A stretch of DNA of 64,000 bases from positions 41,559,378 to 41,623,377 of the forward strand of contig NC_083878.1 of NCBI RefSeq assembly GCF_032452875.1. The letters run 5' to 3'. A program made the position numbers and the translations under genes. The DNA comes from Bos javanicus (Eukaryota; Chordata; Mammalia; Artiodactyla; Bovidae). Below are positions 10,380 to 22,237 of the stretch, one piece after another. The number at the start of each line of letters is the position of its first letter. Within the stretch, counting starts at the first letter, position 1. The notes beneath the pieces were generated by a model that was given only the letters and a program-made list of their open reading frames with translations, had not been told where the DNA came from and searched no databases.

Positions 10380-11949
10380 TACTTAAAATGAGAGGTCTTT
10401 ATCTTTTGAAGAGCCATGTATTAATCAGGGACCCTAAACCCTGAACTTCATTAGCTTCACAACGTAGCCAAGGGACTAACAGAATATACCAGAACAACAA
10501 TGAGAAAAATTACCTGGAATTTGAGCAAAGAAAAACAATATGTCATTAAAATATGATTTATGATATATCTTATATTTAAATATCTTTGGCTACCAACTAT
10601 TCATAAATAACTCTTGTGTGGGGTAATCTGGGTTTCTCTTTTCCTTTGTTCCAGTAAAATCTGAATCAGCTGATTCTTAACTTCATTATCTTTTGAAACA
10701 TTTTAGAATCACTAATTAAAAACCTGTAAAACATTAGGAGTAGTGGGCATATTACCAGAAGAAATACAGTGGCTCTAGAGGAGATGTAAAGTGGTAATTG
10801 AGGGTTGAGAAACCACAGATTTTTGTCTCACATGCCATCAGTATCTTCACATTGCAGATAAGTAAAATAATGCCCAGAGAAGGGAGACGATTTGCGTAGC
10901 TCCACAGAAACCATGAATGGCAGAGGCAAGTTTAGAAGACACATATGTGGGCAGCCAATGCTGTACCATATTCATCACTTCTGAATCCATATCAAACCCA
11001 AATCTCCTGTTTCCTTCACTGAGTCAGCCAAGCCAACTTTATTGTTGTAGTCACCACTATTGCCGCCTAGATTACAATTCTACATTCTAAGGAATTGCCT
11101 AGTGAATTGCAGTGTCTTCTCATAGGTTAATGTGGTATCAGTCAAATTTCGTATGAGCCTTTTGAGAATATTATGGTATTAACACTACTTATTCTGACCA
11201 TTGGAACCTCTTTTAGCTGCATTGCATTTTGCCAGTTGTGAAGTAATGTCTTTAGCACAAATCCATGTACATGATTCTCTACTTTTAAAATATTCCTTTC
11301 AGTCATTTAAGTGATTCACTGAGACAAAGATGGTATGGGAAACTGTTTTTTTCCAGCAGTTTAACAGAGATCAATCCTCCCACATAAACTAAAAAGACTA
11401 ATTTAAATATAAAAATACATGGCTTATGTATATCAATAGCATGGCAAGAAAGTTGATAGTTCTCAGAGGCCAAATGATAAGTAGAAATAAGAACCCAAGA
11501 GGCAAGTAAAACAGTTAGTATAATCTGTGTCCTTAGGTGAATGATCAAACCTAGTTAAACTTGTTTCCTTTTGACAATTTCAAAGGTTGCAGTACTCACA
11601 AGTGAAAAATATGGCTTCTAAAGGAGATCCTCTCCATAAAGCTGGGACCCTAAAGAGTGATACTCTCAGTAAGTAGAAGTATTACCTTTTCCCAAGGGAT
11701 CAACAAGATAAATTCATCTTGAACCTTAACTGAAGGAAAAACCTCTTCTTTGGGAATTCATACCACAAGCCAATCTTTACTGACTGGGTTTGCAAATGGA
11801 ATCCACAGTGCCTGGATATGGTCAAATAAAATTCAAGCCAAGCATTAATTAAAGTAATGCTGGATTACTAGTTCCCCTAGTTACCTAGCCAGAGTAAATG
11901 CAAATTCTATCTAAAGGAGCCATTTCCATCCAATCCACAACAAATTGGC
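10380..11949. other. Unassigned interval
   Basis: It contains the MIR remnant at about 10835-10950. The rest is unrecognised, with no supported exon. A frame on the minus strand at 11303-11548 has no recognisable domain. Confidence 0.4.
10835..10950 (-). mobile_element. MIR fragment
   Basis: Antisense MIR core (ttgcagataagtaaaataatgcccagagaagg, compared with the MIR pattern of an acagatgagg run and a cccagagagg run). It is old and diverged, and the edges are uncertain. Confidence 0.6.
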
Positions 11950-11952
11950 AGA

Positions 11953-12120
11953 AATGTGGCTCAGATGATAAAGAATCCACCTGCAGTGTGGGAGACCTGG
12001 GTTGGGAAGATCTCTTGGAGAAGGAAAAGGCTCCAGTATTCTGGCCTGGAGAATTCCACAGATTGTATAGTCCATGGGGTCATAAAGAGTCAGACATGAC
12101 TGAGCAATTTTCACTTTCAC
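11953..12120 (+). mobile_element. Bov-tA SINE, 5' truncated
   Basis: It starts inside the tRNA-like head at atgtggctcagatg and runs to gactgagcaattttcac. About 15 bases are missing from the middle of the head/unit junction. Confidence 0.9.
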
Positions 12121-12239
12121 AGGTTCAAAGAATATGAACTCAACTGCAAAATTTACAAAACACACAAAGCAACAGAAAACATGAGCAGAATTAATCTGAC
12201 CTGAAATCTTCCTATATTGGAAATATCAAAAAAGAGTAT

Positions 12240-13935
12240 GTTTAATATATTTAATAAATTAAAATAGAGGATAAAAATGAGTAAGAGAGAGGAGTTTATT
12301 TCAAACAATGACCAAGAAAGTATAAAATTAACCAGGGATCGATGAAAGAAAAATATAATAATTGAAATTTAAAACTCAATACTTATTTTCAAAATCAAAT
12401 TAGACACAGATAAAAAGAGAGTTAATAATCTGGAAAGCATATCTGAAGAAATTATCTGAAATGTAGTACAGAAAAACAAAAAGAACACATCAATGAATTA
12501 TTAGGAGACATGAAGGAGAGAGTCTAAGGCATATATATTTGGAAGTTTTTTTTTTTCATTTAAATTTATTTATTTTAATTAGAGACTAATTACTTTACAA
12601 TATTGTATTGGTTTCATCAACATGAATCTGCCATGGGTGTACACGTGTTCCCAATCCTGAACCCCACCTCCATAACAGAAGATCGAAGCAACATTTGAAG
12701 ATAAAATAACTAACAATTTTTCAGAACCAGTGAAAAATACCTATCCTTAGATTTACAAAATCCCAAATAGGACAAATTTTAAAAATCCACATTTAAGTTT
12801 ATAATGCTAAAACTGGATATCAGCAAAGACAAAGAAAATGTCTCAAAATGACACAGAAAAAATAAATTGTCTAAATAAGTATGATTGTTAAATTAATAGT
12901 TGACTTCTTATCAGTAGCAATGGAAGCCAGAATATCTTCAGTGCCCTGAAAAAAAAAATATGAACCTAGAATTCTATATTCAACAATATTTTATCAAGGG
13001 TAAGGGTAAAATAAGAAGGTTTCCATGTGAAAAGTTTGAGATGCAAGGAAGAATAATAATAAAAAAGTAACTAACATTTTGGGAAGTCTAAACAAATATT
13101 GACTATATAAAGCAATACTTAAACTTTTGTGTTTGTAAAAGAGAAAAATAAAATAAGATAAAAATCCATAAAGCAATAATGCATGAAAAGGGAAAGAGTT
13201 ATCAGAGTTATAGTTTTCTAACATTTGTTCAGAAGAAGAGTGAAAATAATAATTAGCTTTAAAATTTTATATATTCTTAGGCATGTTTAGATTCCTAATG
13301 TAATCACTAAAAGAAATAAAAGTTAAGTAGAGAGAAAAAATATAATCAGAGACTATATTTTATTCATTCAAAAGAAGAAAATAAGGGCAGCAAAAACAAA
13401 CACAGAAAAGATGTAATCAATTTTTACTTCAAAATAGGATAGAAATAAACCTGAGTCCATCAATAATTATAATAAATCTAAATGGAGTAAATGATGCAAT
13501 GAAAGACAAATAGACATACGTAGTGCATTACAATGCAAATAAGTTGAATATATAAGAATGCAAAAGGTACCCATCTAATACTATCCAAAACAAAGAAAAG
13601 GAGAAAGAAAAGAAAAAAGCTAGTGCACTTGACTAATACCAGACAGTATAGACATTAAACTGAAAAGGATTACTAAGATTAAAGGAGATAACTAGGTAAT
13701 GATGAATAACTCGATACAATGGAAAATAAAAGAAGTTTTAAATATTACACAACTATACAAAGCAACATTTTGTTCTTAAAAATATGTAAAACAAAAATTA
13801 AGATAAATACAAGGGAATTCCTTATATTGGAACATTTAACTATACATATCATTAATTAAGAAAAATAAATCAATATATTGATTTGAGGGACAATTTACCA
13901 GCTGGATCTAATGACTATATACAGAATACGTTTTT
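12240..13935 (+). mobile_element. Decayed L1M (ORF1 end to ORF2 start)
   Basis: A-rich sequence matches the pattern of old mammalian L1. It includes atggaagccagaatatcttc, cctagaattctatattc and, further on, a stretch like the start of ORF2 (ccatcaataattataataaa). It carries many stops and indels. It is interrupted at 12546-12680 by a younger L1 3' end. More ORF2-like sequence downstream (15060-15963, 18453-18795, 19370-19880) may belong to the same copy. Confidence 0.6.
12546..12680 (-). mobile_element. Cetartiodactyl L1 3' end, 5' truncated
   Basis: It starts with a poly-T run, the complement of the tail. The characteristic antisense 3'-UTR follows (attgtattggtttcatcaac, then gggtgtacacgtgttcc). 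It lies inside an older L1 on the opposite strand. Confidence 0.88.
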
Positions 13936-14050
13936 CTTTTCTTCTGTTCCTTCAAAACTTAGAGTGAATTTCAGATATGTTATTATATCACCTCTACATA
14001 ATCCTGCAAAAGTTTCTCAAAAACATGAACTTGTTTTTACATAATTATAT

Positions 14051-14245
14051 GCTTCCTCTATGGCTCACCAGTAAAGAATCTGCCTATAGTGCAGGAGATG
14101 CAGGTTTGATCCCTGGGTCGGAAGATCCCCTGGAGGAGGAAATGGCAACACACTCCAGTATTCTTGTCTGGAAAATCCCATGGACAGAGAAGCCTTGTGG
14201 GCTACAGTCCATGGGGTCCCAAAAAGTCGGACATTACTGAGCACA
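14051..14245 (+). mobile_element. Bov-tA SINE
   Basis: Sense Bov-tA from gcttcctctatggctcacc through the BovA unit to cattactgagcacac. No clean target duplication was found. Confidence 0.93.
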
Positions 14246-15060
14246 CACTCGACCATATATATGTCTGATAAAATTATCAATAATTTATTGATATCATCCA
14301 AAATCCAGTCCACACTATTAAAATTACCCTGATTGTCCAAGAATATTTCATACTTGGTTTACTTGAAATAAGATCAAAAGAGCTGTTTTCTTTTAGTCTC
14401 CTCTGTTTTTTCTTTAAGCCACTGACATTAAAGAAACTGGTCATTTCTAAAAGAAACGTCACATTCTGAATTTATCTGATCTCTTCGCTGTGGTGTTAAT
14501 TAACTTGTTCCTCATTCCTTCTTTATTCTCTATAAATGGAATTTAAGTCTAAGGGCTTGAATAGATTTCATCTCAGTTGGGAAGTGGGAAGGGAGAAAGT
14601 ACTTAATATTGCCTTAAAACAAGATAGCACCAAGTCTTTTTGGTCCTGTTAGTAATCCAAAGATCAGTTGGTTCATGTGGTGAGTCCGTGGTCCCTCCAG
14701 CCTTCATTCTCCATCAGCCTTTCTTCTAATGGTTTGATCCATGTTGACCATTGTCTGAACCTATTTCAGTAGATTTTGCAAAATAAAATCTGTTATTTTC
14801 AAGTATACATAGTATATTTGTGAAAATTCAAAACATTTTGCCATAAAGGAAGTATCAAAACATAAATTTATTTTGAAAGTTGGTATCATGGAAACTACCT
14901 TCTATTATCACTATGAAATTAAAATGGGATTAATAGGTAGCTTGGAAAATGTCAATACATTTCAATTCTTTTTCAGTCAACTTTAAAGGTGATATGAGGT
15001 ATGAGAGAAAAAATTATGTCAATTACATTTTAAACTAAAATTTAAAATTCCTAAACAAAA
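14246..15060. other. Unassigned AT-rich interval
   Basis: Probably further diverged L1M sequence, given its A-richness and position between L1-like blocks, but no specific motif was recognised. Confidence 0.3.
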
Positions 15061-15963
15061 TATTAGAACACTGACATCTAACAATGTGTAACAAAATGAA
15101 ATTCTCTCCAGAAGGAAGATTAATTAAAATTAGAAATATCACATAATGTAGTTACCAACCTGAGAGATGAAAGGGCAAAAATAGCATGATTCTCTTAAAA
15201 GAGTAAAATCCTTCAATAAAGTAAACATATATTAATAGTTTTTATTTTTAAAAATTGTGAAAGAAAAGAGAAAAAAGGAAGAAAAAAAATTTAGCAAAGT
15301 AGAAATAGAAAGAAATTGCATTAATCTGATGATTAGTAATCTACAAGACATCAGATCAGATCAGATCAGTCGCTCAGTCGTGTCTGACTCTTTGCGACCC
15401 CATGAAATGCAGCACTCCAGGCCTCCCTGTCCATCACCAATTCCCAGAGTTCACTCAGACTCATGTCCATCGAGTCAGTGATGCCATCCAGCCATCTCAT
15501 CCTCTGTCATCCCCTTCACCTCCTGCCTCCAATCCCTCCCAGCATCAGTCTTTTCCAATGAGTCAACTCTTCCCATGAGGTGGCCAAAGTACTGGAGTTT
15601 CAGCTTTAGCATCATTCCTTCCAAAGAAATCCCAGGGCTGATCTCCTTCAGAATGGACTGGTTGGATCTCCTTGCAGTCCAGGGAACTCTCAAGAGTCTT
15701 CTCCAACACCACAGTTCAAAAGCATCAATTCTTCGGCGCTCAGCCTTCTTCACAGTCCAACTCTCACATCCATACATGACCACTGGAAAAACCATAGCCT
15801 TGACTAGATGAACCTTTGCCGGCAAAGTGATGTCTCTGCTTTTGAATATGCTGTCTACAAGACATAGTGCCTACCTATAGAACAGTGAAAACATCAGCTT
15901 TAAAATGGTAAAAAATAGAAGGGTGCCTGCTCTCTCCAATTCTGTTTGCCTTTATATTATAAA
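15060..15963 (+). mobile_element. Decayed L1M ORF2 fragment, split by BovB
   Basis: Stretches such as ttaccaacctgagagatg with agagtaaaatccttcaat (before 15340) and gaagggtgcctgctctctcc (after 15866) resemble the ORF2 region upstream of the L1 reverse transcriptase core. A BovB 3' end with a 12-base target duplication sits between them. Confidence 0.45.
15352..15853 (-). mobile_element. BovB 3' end, 5' truncated
   Basis: It starts at the left with four copies of the terminal pentamer (tcaga/gatca type) and then carries about 500 bases of BovB 3' coding region in antisense. It is flanked by a perfect 12-base duplication, tctacaagacat, at 15340-15351 and 15854-15865. The antisense strand retains a 116-codon open stretch at 15825-15475 corresponding to the C-terminal end of the BovB protein. 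The GATCT-type terminal repeat differs from the GAACT type on most other copies here. Confidence 0.96.
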
Positions 15964-17292
15964 CTTTAATTCCAATTCTAAAGAAAGGCAGTGCCAAAGA
16001 ATGCTCAAACTACCGCACAATTGCACTCATCTCACATGCTAGTAAAGAAATGCTCAAAAGTCTCCAAGCCAGGCTTCAGCAATACGTGAACTGTGAACTT
16101 CCTGATGTTCAAGCTGGTTTTAGAAAAGGCAGAGGAACCAGAGATCAAATTGCCAACATCCGCTGGATCATGGAAAAAGCAAGAGAGTTCCAGAAAAACA
16201 TCTATTTCTGCTTTATTGACTATGCCAAAGCCTTTGATTGTATGGATCACAACAAACTGTGGAAAATTCTGGAAGAGATGGGAATACCAGACCACCTGAC
16301 CTGCCTCTTGAGAACCATATATGCAGAAAGCAACAGTTAGAACTGGACATGGAACAGCAGACTGGTTCCAAATAGGAAAAGAGGTACGGCAAGGCTGTAT
16401 ATTGTCACCCTGCTTATTTAACTTACATGCAGAGAACATCATGAGAAACGCTGGACTGGAAGAAACACAAGCTGGAATCAAGATTGCCAGGAGACATATC
16501 AATAACCTCAGATATGCAGATGACACTACCCTTATGGCCGAAAGTGAAGAGAAACTAAAAAGCCTCTTGATGAAAGTGAAAGAGGAGAGTGAAAAAGTTG
16601 GCTTAAAGCTCAACATTCAGAAACGAAGATCATGCCATCCGGTCCCATCACTTCATGGCAGATAGACGGGGAAATAGTGGAAACAGTGTCAGACTATTTT
16701 TGGGGGGCTCCAAAATCACTGCAGAAGGTGACTGCAGCCATGAAATTAAAAGATGCTTACTCCTTGGAAGGAAAGTTATGACCAACCTAGATAGCATATT
16801 CAAAAGCAGAGACATTACTTTGCCAACAAAGGTCCATCTAGTCAAGGCTATAGTTTTTCCTGTGGTCATGTATGGATGTGAGAGTTGGACTGTGAAGAAG
16901 GCTGAGTGCCAAAGAATTGATGCTTTTGAACTGTGGTGTTGGAGAAGACTCTTGAGAGTCCCCTGGACTGCAAGGAGATCCAACCAGTCCATTCTGAAGG
17001 AGATCAGCCCTGGGATTTCTTTGGAAGGAATGATGCTAAAGCTGAAACTCCAGTACTTTGGCCACCTCATGGGAAGAGTTGACTCATTGGAAAAGACTCT
17101 GATGCTGGGAGGGATTGGAGGCAGGAGGTGAAGGGGATGACAGAGGATGAGATGGCTGGATGGCATCACTGACTCGATGGACATGAGTCTGAGTGAACTC
17201 TGGGAATTGGTGATGGACAGGGAGGCCTGGCGTGCTGCGATTCATGGGGTTGCGAAGAGTCGGACACAACTGAGCAACTGAACTGAACTGAA
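15964..17292 (+). mobile_element. BovB, 5' truncated (3' 1.3 kb)
   Basis: Sense BovB from just inside the reverse transcriptase (ccaaagaatgctcaaactac region) to the 3' terminal repeat gaactgaactgaa. No clear target duplication was found; the left flank looks like old L1. Confidence 0.92.
15968..17131 (+). pseudogene. BovB reverse transcriptase remnant, frameshifted
   Basis: Part of the RTE-clade polyprotein. Motif A (FIDYAKAFD) and motif C (YADD, codons 16513-16524) are both present. The fragment reads in three successive frames. About five bases are lost near 16330, where the intact relative has tatatgcaggtcagg, and one base is lost near 16625 in the aaaacgaag run. The C-terminal RTE domain (SWTVKKAECQRIDAFELWCW) is readable at about 16885-16945. 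The endonuclease domain is missing through 5' truncation. It is non-functional. Confidence 0.93.
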
Positions 17293-17334
17293 ATGAGTTC
17301 AGTAAAGGGAAAAAATGTACAAGAGAGACCACAT

Positions 17335-17530
17335 GATATAATATTTAAGAGTATAGATTTTGGACCAGACTGCCTAGGTTTAAATCAATTCTATATTGCT
17401 TCTCCTCTCTGTGCTTCAGTTTCTAGTCTATAAAATGGAGATAATAACCTACCTCAGTGGAGGTTGTTAAAGCTACTATTTAAAAGTGCTTAAAGCAGTG
17501 CTTACAAAATACTAAATACTATATGTGTTA
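17335..17530 (+). mobile_element. MIR SINE
   Basis: Sense MIR with recognisable blocks for tagattttggaccagactgc, the cttcagtttctagtctat core and a gataataacctacctcag stretch. It lies just 3' of the BovB. Confidence 0.88.
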
Positions 17531-17608
17531 AGTAAAATGAATTGGAAAAAAATCCTATAATCATTAGTCAGAGATGACAAGATTGGCTATATGGAAACCT
17601 CAATACAG

Positions 17609-18451
17609 TCCAGTTCAGTTCAGTTCAGTTGCTCAATCATGTCCGACTCTTTGCGACCCCATGGACTGCAGCACACCAGGCCTCCCTGTCCATCACCGAC
17701 TCCCAAGAGCCTACCCAAACTCGTGTATATCACATCGGTGATGCCATCCAACCATCTCATCCTATGTCATCCCCTTCTCCTCTCGCCTTCAATCTTTCCC
17801 GGCATCAGGGTCTTTTCAAATGAGTCAGTTCTTCACATCAGGTGGCCAAAGTATTGGAGTTTCAGCTTCAATATCAGTCCTCCCAATGAATATTCAGGAC
17901 TGATCTCCTTTAGGATGGACTGGTTGGATCTCCTTGCAGTCCAAGGGACTCTCAAGAGTCTTCTCCAACACCACAGTTCAAAAACATCAATTCTTCCACA
18001 CTCAGCTTTCTTTATGGTCCAACTCTCACATCCATACATGACTACTGGAAAAACCATAGCCTTAACTAGACGGACCTTTGTTGAGATGGACTGGAATGGG
18101 TAAATTTAACCCAGATGACCATTATATCTACTACTGTGGGCAAGAATCCCTTAAAAGAAATGGAGTAACCATCATCGTAAACAAAGGAGTCCGAAATGCA
18201 GTACTTAGATGCAATCTCAAAAATGACAGAATGATCTCTGTTCATTTCCAAGGCAAACCATTCAATCTCACAGTAATCCATTACTGGTTTATGCCCCGAC
18301 CAGTAATGCTGAAGAAGCTGAAGTTGAACAGTTCTATGAAGACCTACAAGACCTTTTAGAACTAACACACACAAAAGATGTCCTTTTCATTATAGGGGAC
18401 TGGGATGCAAATGTAGGAAGTCAAGAAACACATGGGGTAACAGGCAAATTT
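17609..18451 (-). mobile_element. BovB insertion with inverted 5' segment
   Basis: Bases 17609-18082 are the BovB 3' end in antisense, beginning with the tail repeat cagttcagttcag. Bases 18083-18451 are an upstream endonuclease-coding segment in sense orientation (around ctactgtgggcaagaatccc). The unit is enclosed by similar flanks, tggaaacctcaatacag (17592-17608) and tggaaagtcaatacaat (18451-18466). The flanks and the order of segments match one minus-strand insertion with a 5' inversion and a large internal deletion. Confidence 0.85.
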
Positions 18452-18452
18452 G

Positions 18453-18795
18453 GAAAGTCAATACAATATAGATTAATTTATCACCACTAATTCAATAGTA
18501 AAGCAGCTTTGTTAATATCAAATCAGCATATAAAATGAGTAATATTACTACATACCAATAACTAATGTTAGAAAGCATATTTTAAAAAGATAACCTTTAC
18601 AATGGCATTAAACATAAGTAAGGTGACTGGTGAAAATTCTAACAAAACGTGCATATGCTATTTGTGGAAAAAGAAAACTTTATTGAAATACAGTAAGAAA
18701 ATCTAAATAGAGCTTTACCATGTTAATAGATAGGAAAATTCAATAGTGTAAAGATGTTAATTTTTCCTAAATTGATCTACAGAATTGTGACTCTC
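18453..18795 (+). mobile_element. Decayed L1M ORF2 fragment
   Basis: Stretches such as actacataccaataactaatg and acctttacaatggcattaaa, and later ttaatttttcctaaattgatc, follow the order of mid-ORF2 L1 sequence. It lies in line with the L1-like blocks upstream and downstream. Confidence 0.6.
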
Positions 18796-18804
18796 ATTTT
18801 TTTC

Positions 18805-19325
18805 CAGTTGGGCCACAGCAAGCTTTCCTTTCTCATCTATTCTCCCTACAATGCCTTGTCATTTCTATCATAGGGAGGTGAGGGTGGGGCTCTGTGCGCA
18901 TCCCCTTTCATTTAAGTTGTGGCAGAAACGATGATATCTTATACTGAGTCTAAGTCATAAATGTTAATGCAAGGTCTGCCTGAACCTCTTGCAACTCTTT
19001 GTTTGTTCTAGAAATCTAGTCCTCATGTTGTGGGGAATTAGAGAAACAACACGGAGAAGAGGTATGAGTAGTTATGGCCAACAGTCCCAGCTGAGGTCCC
19101 AGCTGACATCCAGCTTCAACCTCCCGACTTGTGAATGACTGATCTTAAGATGTGTCCAGACTCCACCATCACCAGACAGAAACCATATGAAAGATCCCAA
19201 GAGAGAACTGGCCAGCTGATCCTAGCTGAATCCCAGAACTATGACACATTAAAAAACAAAATGATTATTCTTTTATGCCGCTTAGTTTAGGGTGATTCAT
19301 AACAAAATAATAAATATCTAGAATA
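18805..19325 (+). mobile_element. MLT1-type LTR (ERVL-MaLR)
   Basis: The 3' half shows the solo-LTR pattern of MLT1: a cagctgaggtcccagctgac block, then ccgacttgtgaatgactgat. It ends in ttttatgccgcttagtttag with gtgattcataacaaaataat. No internal retroviral coding sequence is attached. It is an old LTR remnant lying between L1M pieces. Confidence 0.8.
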
Positions 19326-19369
19326 AATTTTGCTATTTAAAATTCCTATGATAAGTTTTAACCTGTACA

Positions 19370-19880
19370 TTAATTCTGAAGTGACAGATATTTCTGAACA
19401 AAGGGGAAAAAAAAGTGAGGAGACTTTCCTTGTCAGACATCAAAAATTATTATAAAGGTATAGAAACTAAATATGTGATAATGCCACACAGATAGACAAA
19501 TTGCTTAATGGAACAGAAGAAAAATCTCAGCGATATAGGAAGCCCACATCAGTGAGGCCCACCTTTGTAAGCCAGCTTCCTGTGTAAGAAACGACATTAA
19601 AATCAACAGGGAAAGGATTGACTTTAATAACTGATTCTGGGGGTGAAAACAGTTATCTAATAAGGGTGTTGGAGAAGGAAATGGCAACCCACTCCACTAT
19701 TCTTGCCTGGAGAATCCCAGGGATGGCGGAGCCTGGTGGGCTGCTGCTTATGGGGTCTCACAGAGTCGGACACGACTGAAGTGGCTTAGCAGAATAAGGG
19801 TGTATAAAATTTAGAAGATAATATAAAAGACAAATTTGACCCATTTTTCCTGGTAGCATAATTTTTTAAACTTTTGGAAG
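19370..19880 (+). mobile_element. Decayed L1M ORF2 fragment, split by a SINE
   Basis: Stretches such as agactttccttgtcagacat, ttattataaaggtatagaaac and ttgcttaatggaacagaag match the late ORF2 region of old L1 in order. A BOV-A monomer interrupts it at 19670-19792. Confidence 0.6.
19670..19792 (+). mobile_element. BOV-A monomer SINE
   Basis: A single BovA unit in sense, ending gacacgactgaagtggcttagc. It is flanked by a perfect 11-base duplication, aataagggtgt, at 19659-19669 and 19793-19803. It is one unit only, not the usual dimer. Confidence 0.95.
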
Positions 19881-20186
19881 TATGTAATTGTTGCAATATT
19901 TTAAGCCAAAAGGTAGAAACTTCCTAACACTCAAAAAAAGGTGTCTAATAACTCTGCATGCCAAGTCACAGTAATTAGCTCTTAAATCCAGAGTGTCTTT
20001 CTTCAAAAGTTAAGTGGCCAAAGGCTGCTTATATTTTAGGTATATATGTGGTAGTAGTTTGTCATCATTCTCTCTAGACCTGCTAAGCTGGTGAAACACA
20101 GAGATGGAAGAATTTCCTCTCCCTGTCTCTCTGACCATCCCCTAAGTGATGTTCCATGAAGATATTCCTCGTGTGCCCCTCATTCT

Positions 20187-20403
20187 TTTTGTGCTGTGCT
20201 TAGTCGCTCAGTCATGCCTGACTCGTTGTGAACTCATGGACTGTAGTCTGCCAGGCTCCTCTGTCCATGGGGATTCTCTGGGCAAGAATACTGGAGTGGG
20301 TTGCCATGCCCTCCTCCAGGGGATCTTCCCAACCCAGGGATTGAACCCAGATCTCCCACATTGCAGGTGGATTCTTTACCGTCTGAGTCACTGGGGAAGC
20401 CCA
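20187..20403 (-). mobile_element. Bov-tA SINE
   Basis: Complete antisense Bov-tA ending in the head motif tcactggggaagccc. Flanked by a perfect 11-base duplication, cccctcattct, at 20176-20186 and 20404-20414. Confidence 0.96.
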
Positions 20404-20414
20404 CCCCTCATTCT

Positions 20415-21849
20415 ACAGAAACACAAAAACATTCCAATTGTAGAAAATGAGAAGACAATATGTGTTATGTATCTACTGAACTCTGTTACCATTTACAACT
20501 ACTTGAATTACTTTTTTTTTTCCAGAATTAGTTGGATAAATGCCTTTGTTTTCCATTTTACTTAATCAGCGTAGACAGAGCCGAAGGGTTCCTCCTTCTC
20601 TGAACACAGGCTTTTCCACTGCACAAACCATGCTAGTGCTCTTGATTGACATGACACAGCACTCTCAACCATTTGACTCCAGTGAATTGTCAGGCAAGAA
20701 TGTCTGAAAGCAGAGTGACTGTTTAAGTACTTAAATGCACAGCAAATAACTGCTTGCCTGTTTTTCTTCACTAGTGCCGTCTCATGAAGTGGTGTATTAT
20801 TATAGATAATCTACAGTGAATAAAAGACAAAGCATTCCATATTCAAAATACACACACATTTGCCAAGTTGACTGAACCTGTGATTTTTCAAAATAAAAGA
20901 TGCAAATATTTATTTGAAAAATGATATAATTAAGAGGGACTCACTACAGAGCAGTAACTACACACACATGCTGTATAACCAAACTGTAGCACCAATAAAC
21001 AGGTTTCCCCAGTAAGCACCTTTTGTCAATACGATTAGTTAAACTGGTGCCAAGAAAGCTCTTTCATGCTTCAACAGGACATAGTTTGCTTGAAGTAATG
21101 ATGACTAGTTATGTGTAATTATCTGATTATCCAAAACATTTTTAAAAAGGAACTTGCCTAAACAACTTTGGTGTGCTCCATTATAGGGTTTCATTTAGAC
21201 TCTGAATTATTTAATGTTTATATAGTCCTGAGACAAACTGCACCATTCAAAACTAATTAAAAGATTTACCCCAATACATAACTTGTAAATTGGCACAGTG
21301 TGGTTGGATACTTATTATTATTGGATTTTTTTTGAAACTAGTAGGGCTTCAAAAAATAATAAGGTTTTCCAGAAGGGGAGTAGTTTATAAATCATCAATC
21401 AATGAAAATGACTCATGAAATTATATCAATTTTAATATAAAACAACATAATTCTTATCTCTTGCGTAGGTAGACTTTTAAGATGTATGAGCAAGTGAATT
21501 GCTTATACTATGTAAATGAAAATAATCATTCAGTGTCTAGCACCATCTTACAAATCAGGAAAAATATTAAGATGCATATGCAGAGACTTTTTAGTCATTC
21601 TTATTCTTCTGGTTTACTTGGAAACACCATGAATTAAACTAATATTATTTTCTATTCAACCAGCATAAATTAACTTTGCTTCTTGGAACAATCTATTTTG
21701 AATACTTGCCCAATGAGTTAAAATTTTTCTTCCCAAGTGAGGTCTCTCTTCCTTATGGGAGATAACTTGATCTTGTTAATTATAAGGGGATAAAAAACGT
21801 GGCTATAACTTTTAAATTATTTCTATATAATTTAAATTTAAGATATATT
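20415..21849. other. Unassigned interval
   Basis: AT-rich and free of recognised repeats. A frame at 20562-20771 on the minus strand has no recognisable family. No exon is supported. Confidence 0.4.
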
Positions 21850-21863
21850 CATACATGATACTG

Positions 21864-22141
21864 GAGAAGGAAATGGCAACCCACTCCAGTACTCTAGCCT
21901 GGAAAATTCCATGGATGGAGGAGCCTGGTAGGCTACAGTCCATGGGATCACAAAGAGTTGGACACGACTGAGTGACTTCACTTTCTCTCTTCCTACAGTT
22001 TCTTTTGGGGAAGGAAATGGCAACCCACTCCAGTGTTCTTGCCTGGAGAATCCCATGGATGGAGGGGCCTGGTGGGCTGCGGTCTATGGGGTTGCAAAGA
22101 GTTGGACGTAACTAAGCAACTAACGCACACACACACACACA
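21864..22141 (+). mobile_element. BOV-A2 SINE with (CA)n tail
   Basis: Two BovA units in sense, joined by a tcactttctctcttcctacag linker, end in a (CA)n tail at about 22124-22141. Flanked by a perfect 14-base duplication, catacatgatactg, at 21850-21863 and 22142-22155. Confidence 0.96.
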
Positions 22142-22237
22142 CATACATGATACTGAGCTTGCATTGAATCATCTCCTTGTATTTACAACATTATTAGTTG
22201 ATAGAATTAGGAATGCTTTGGCCACAAGTAATATAAA

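Noticed and set aside
15340..18466. Neighbouring BovB pieces at 15352, 15964 and 17609 as one rearranged element
   Set aside because: The piece at 15352 has its own 12-base duplication and the unit at 17609 has its own flanks, and the 3' end is present three times, so they are separate insertions.
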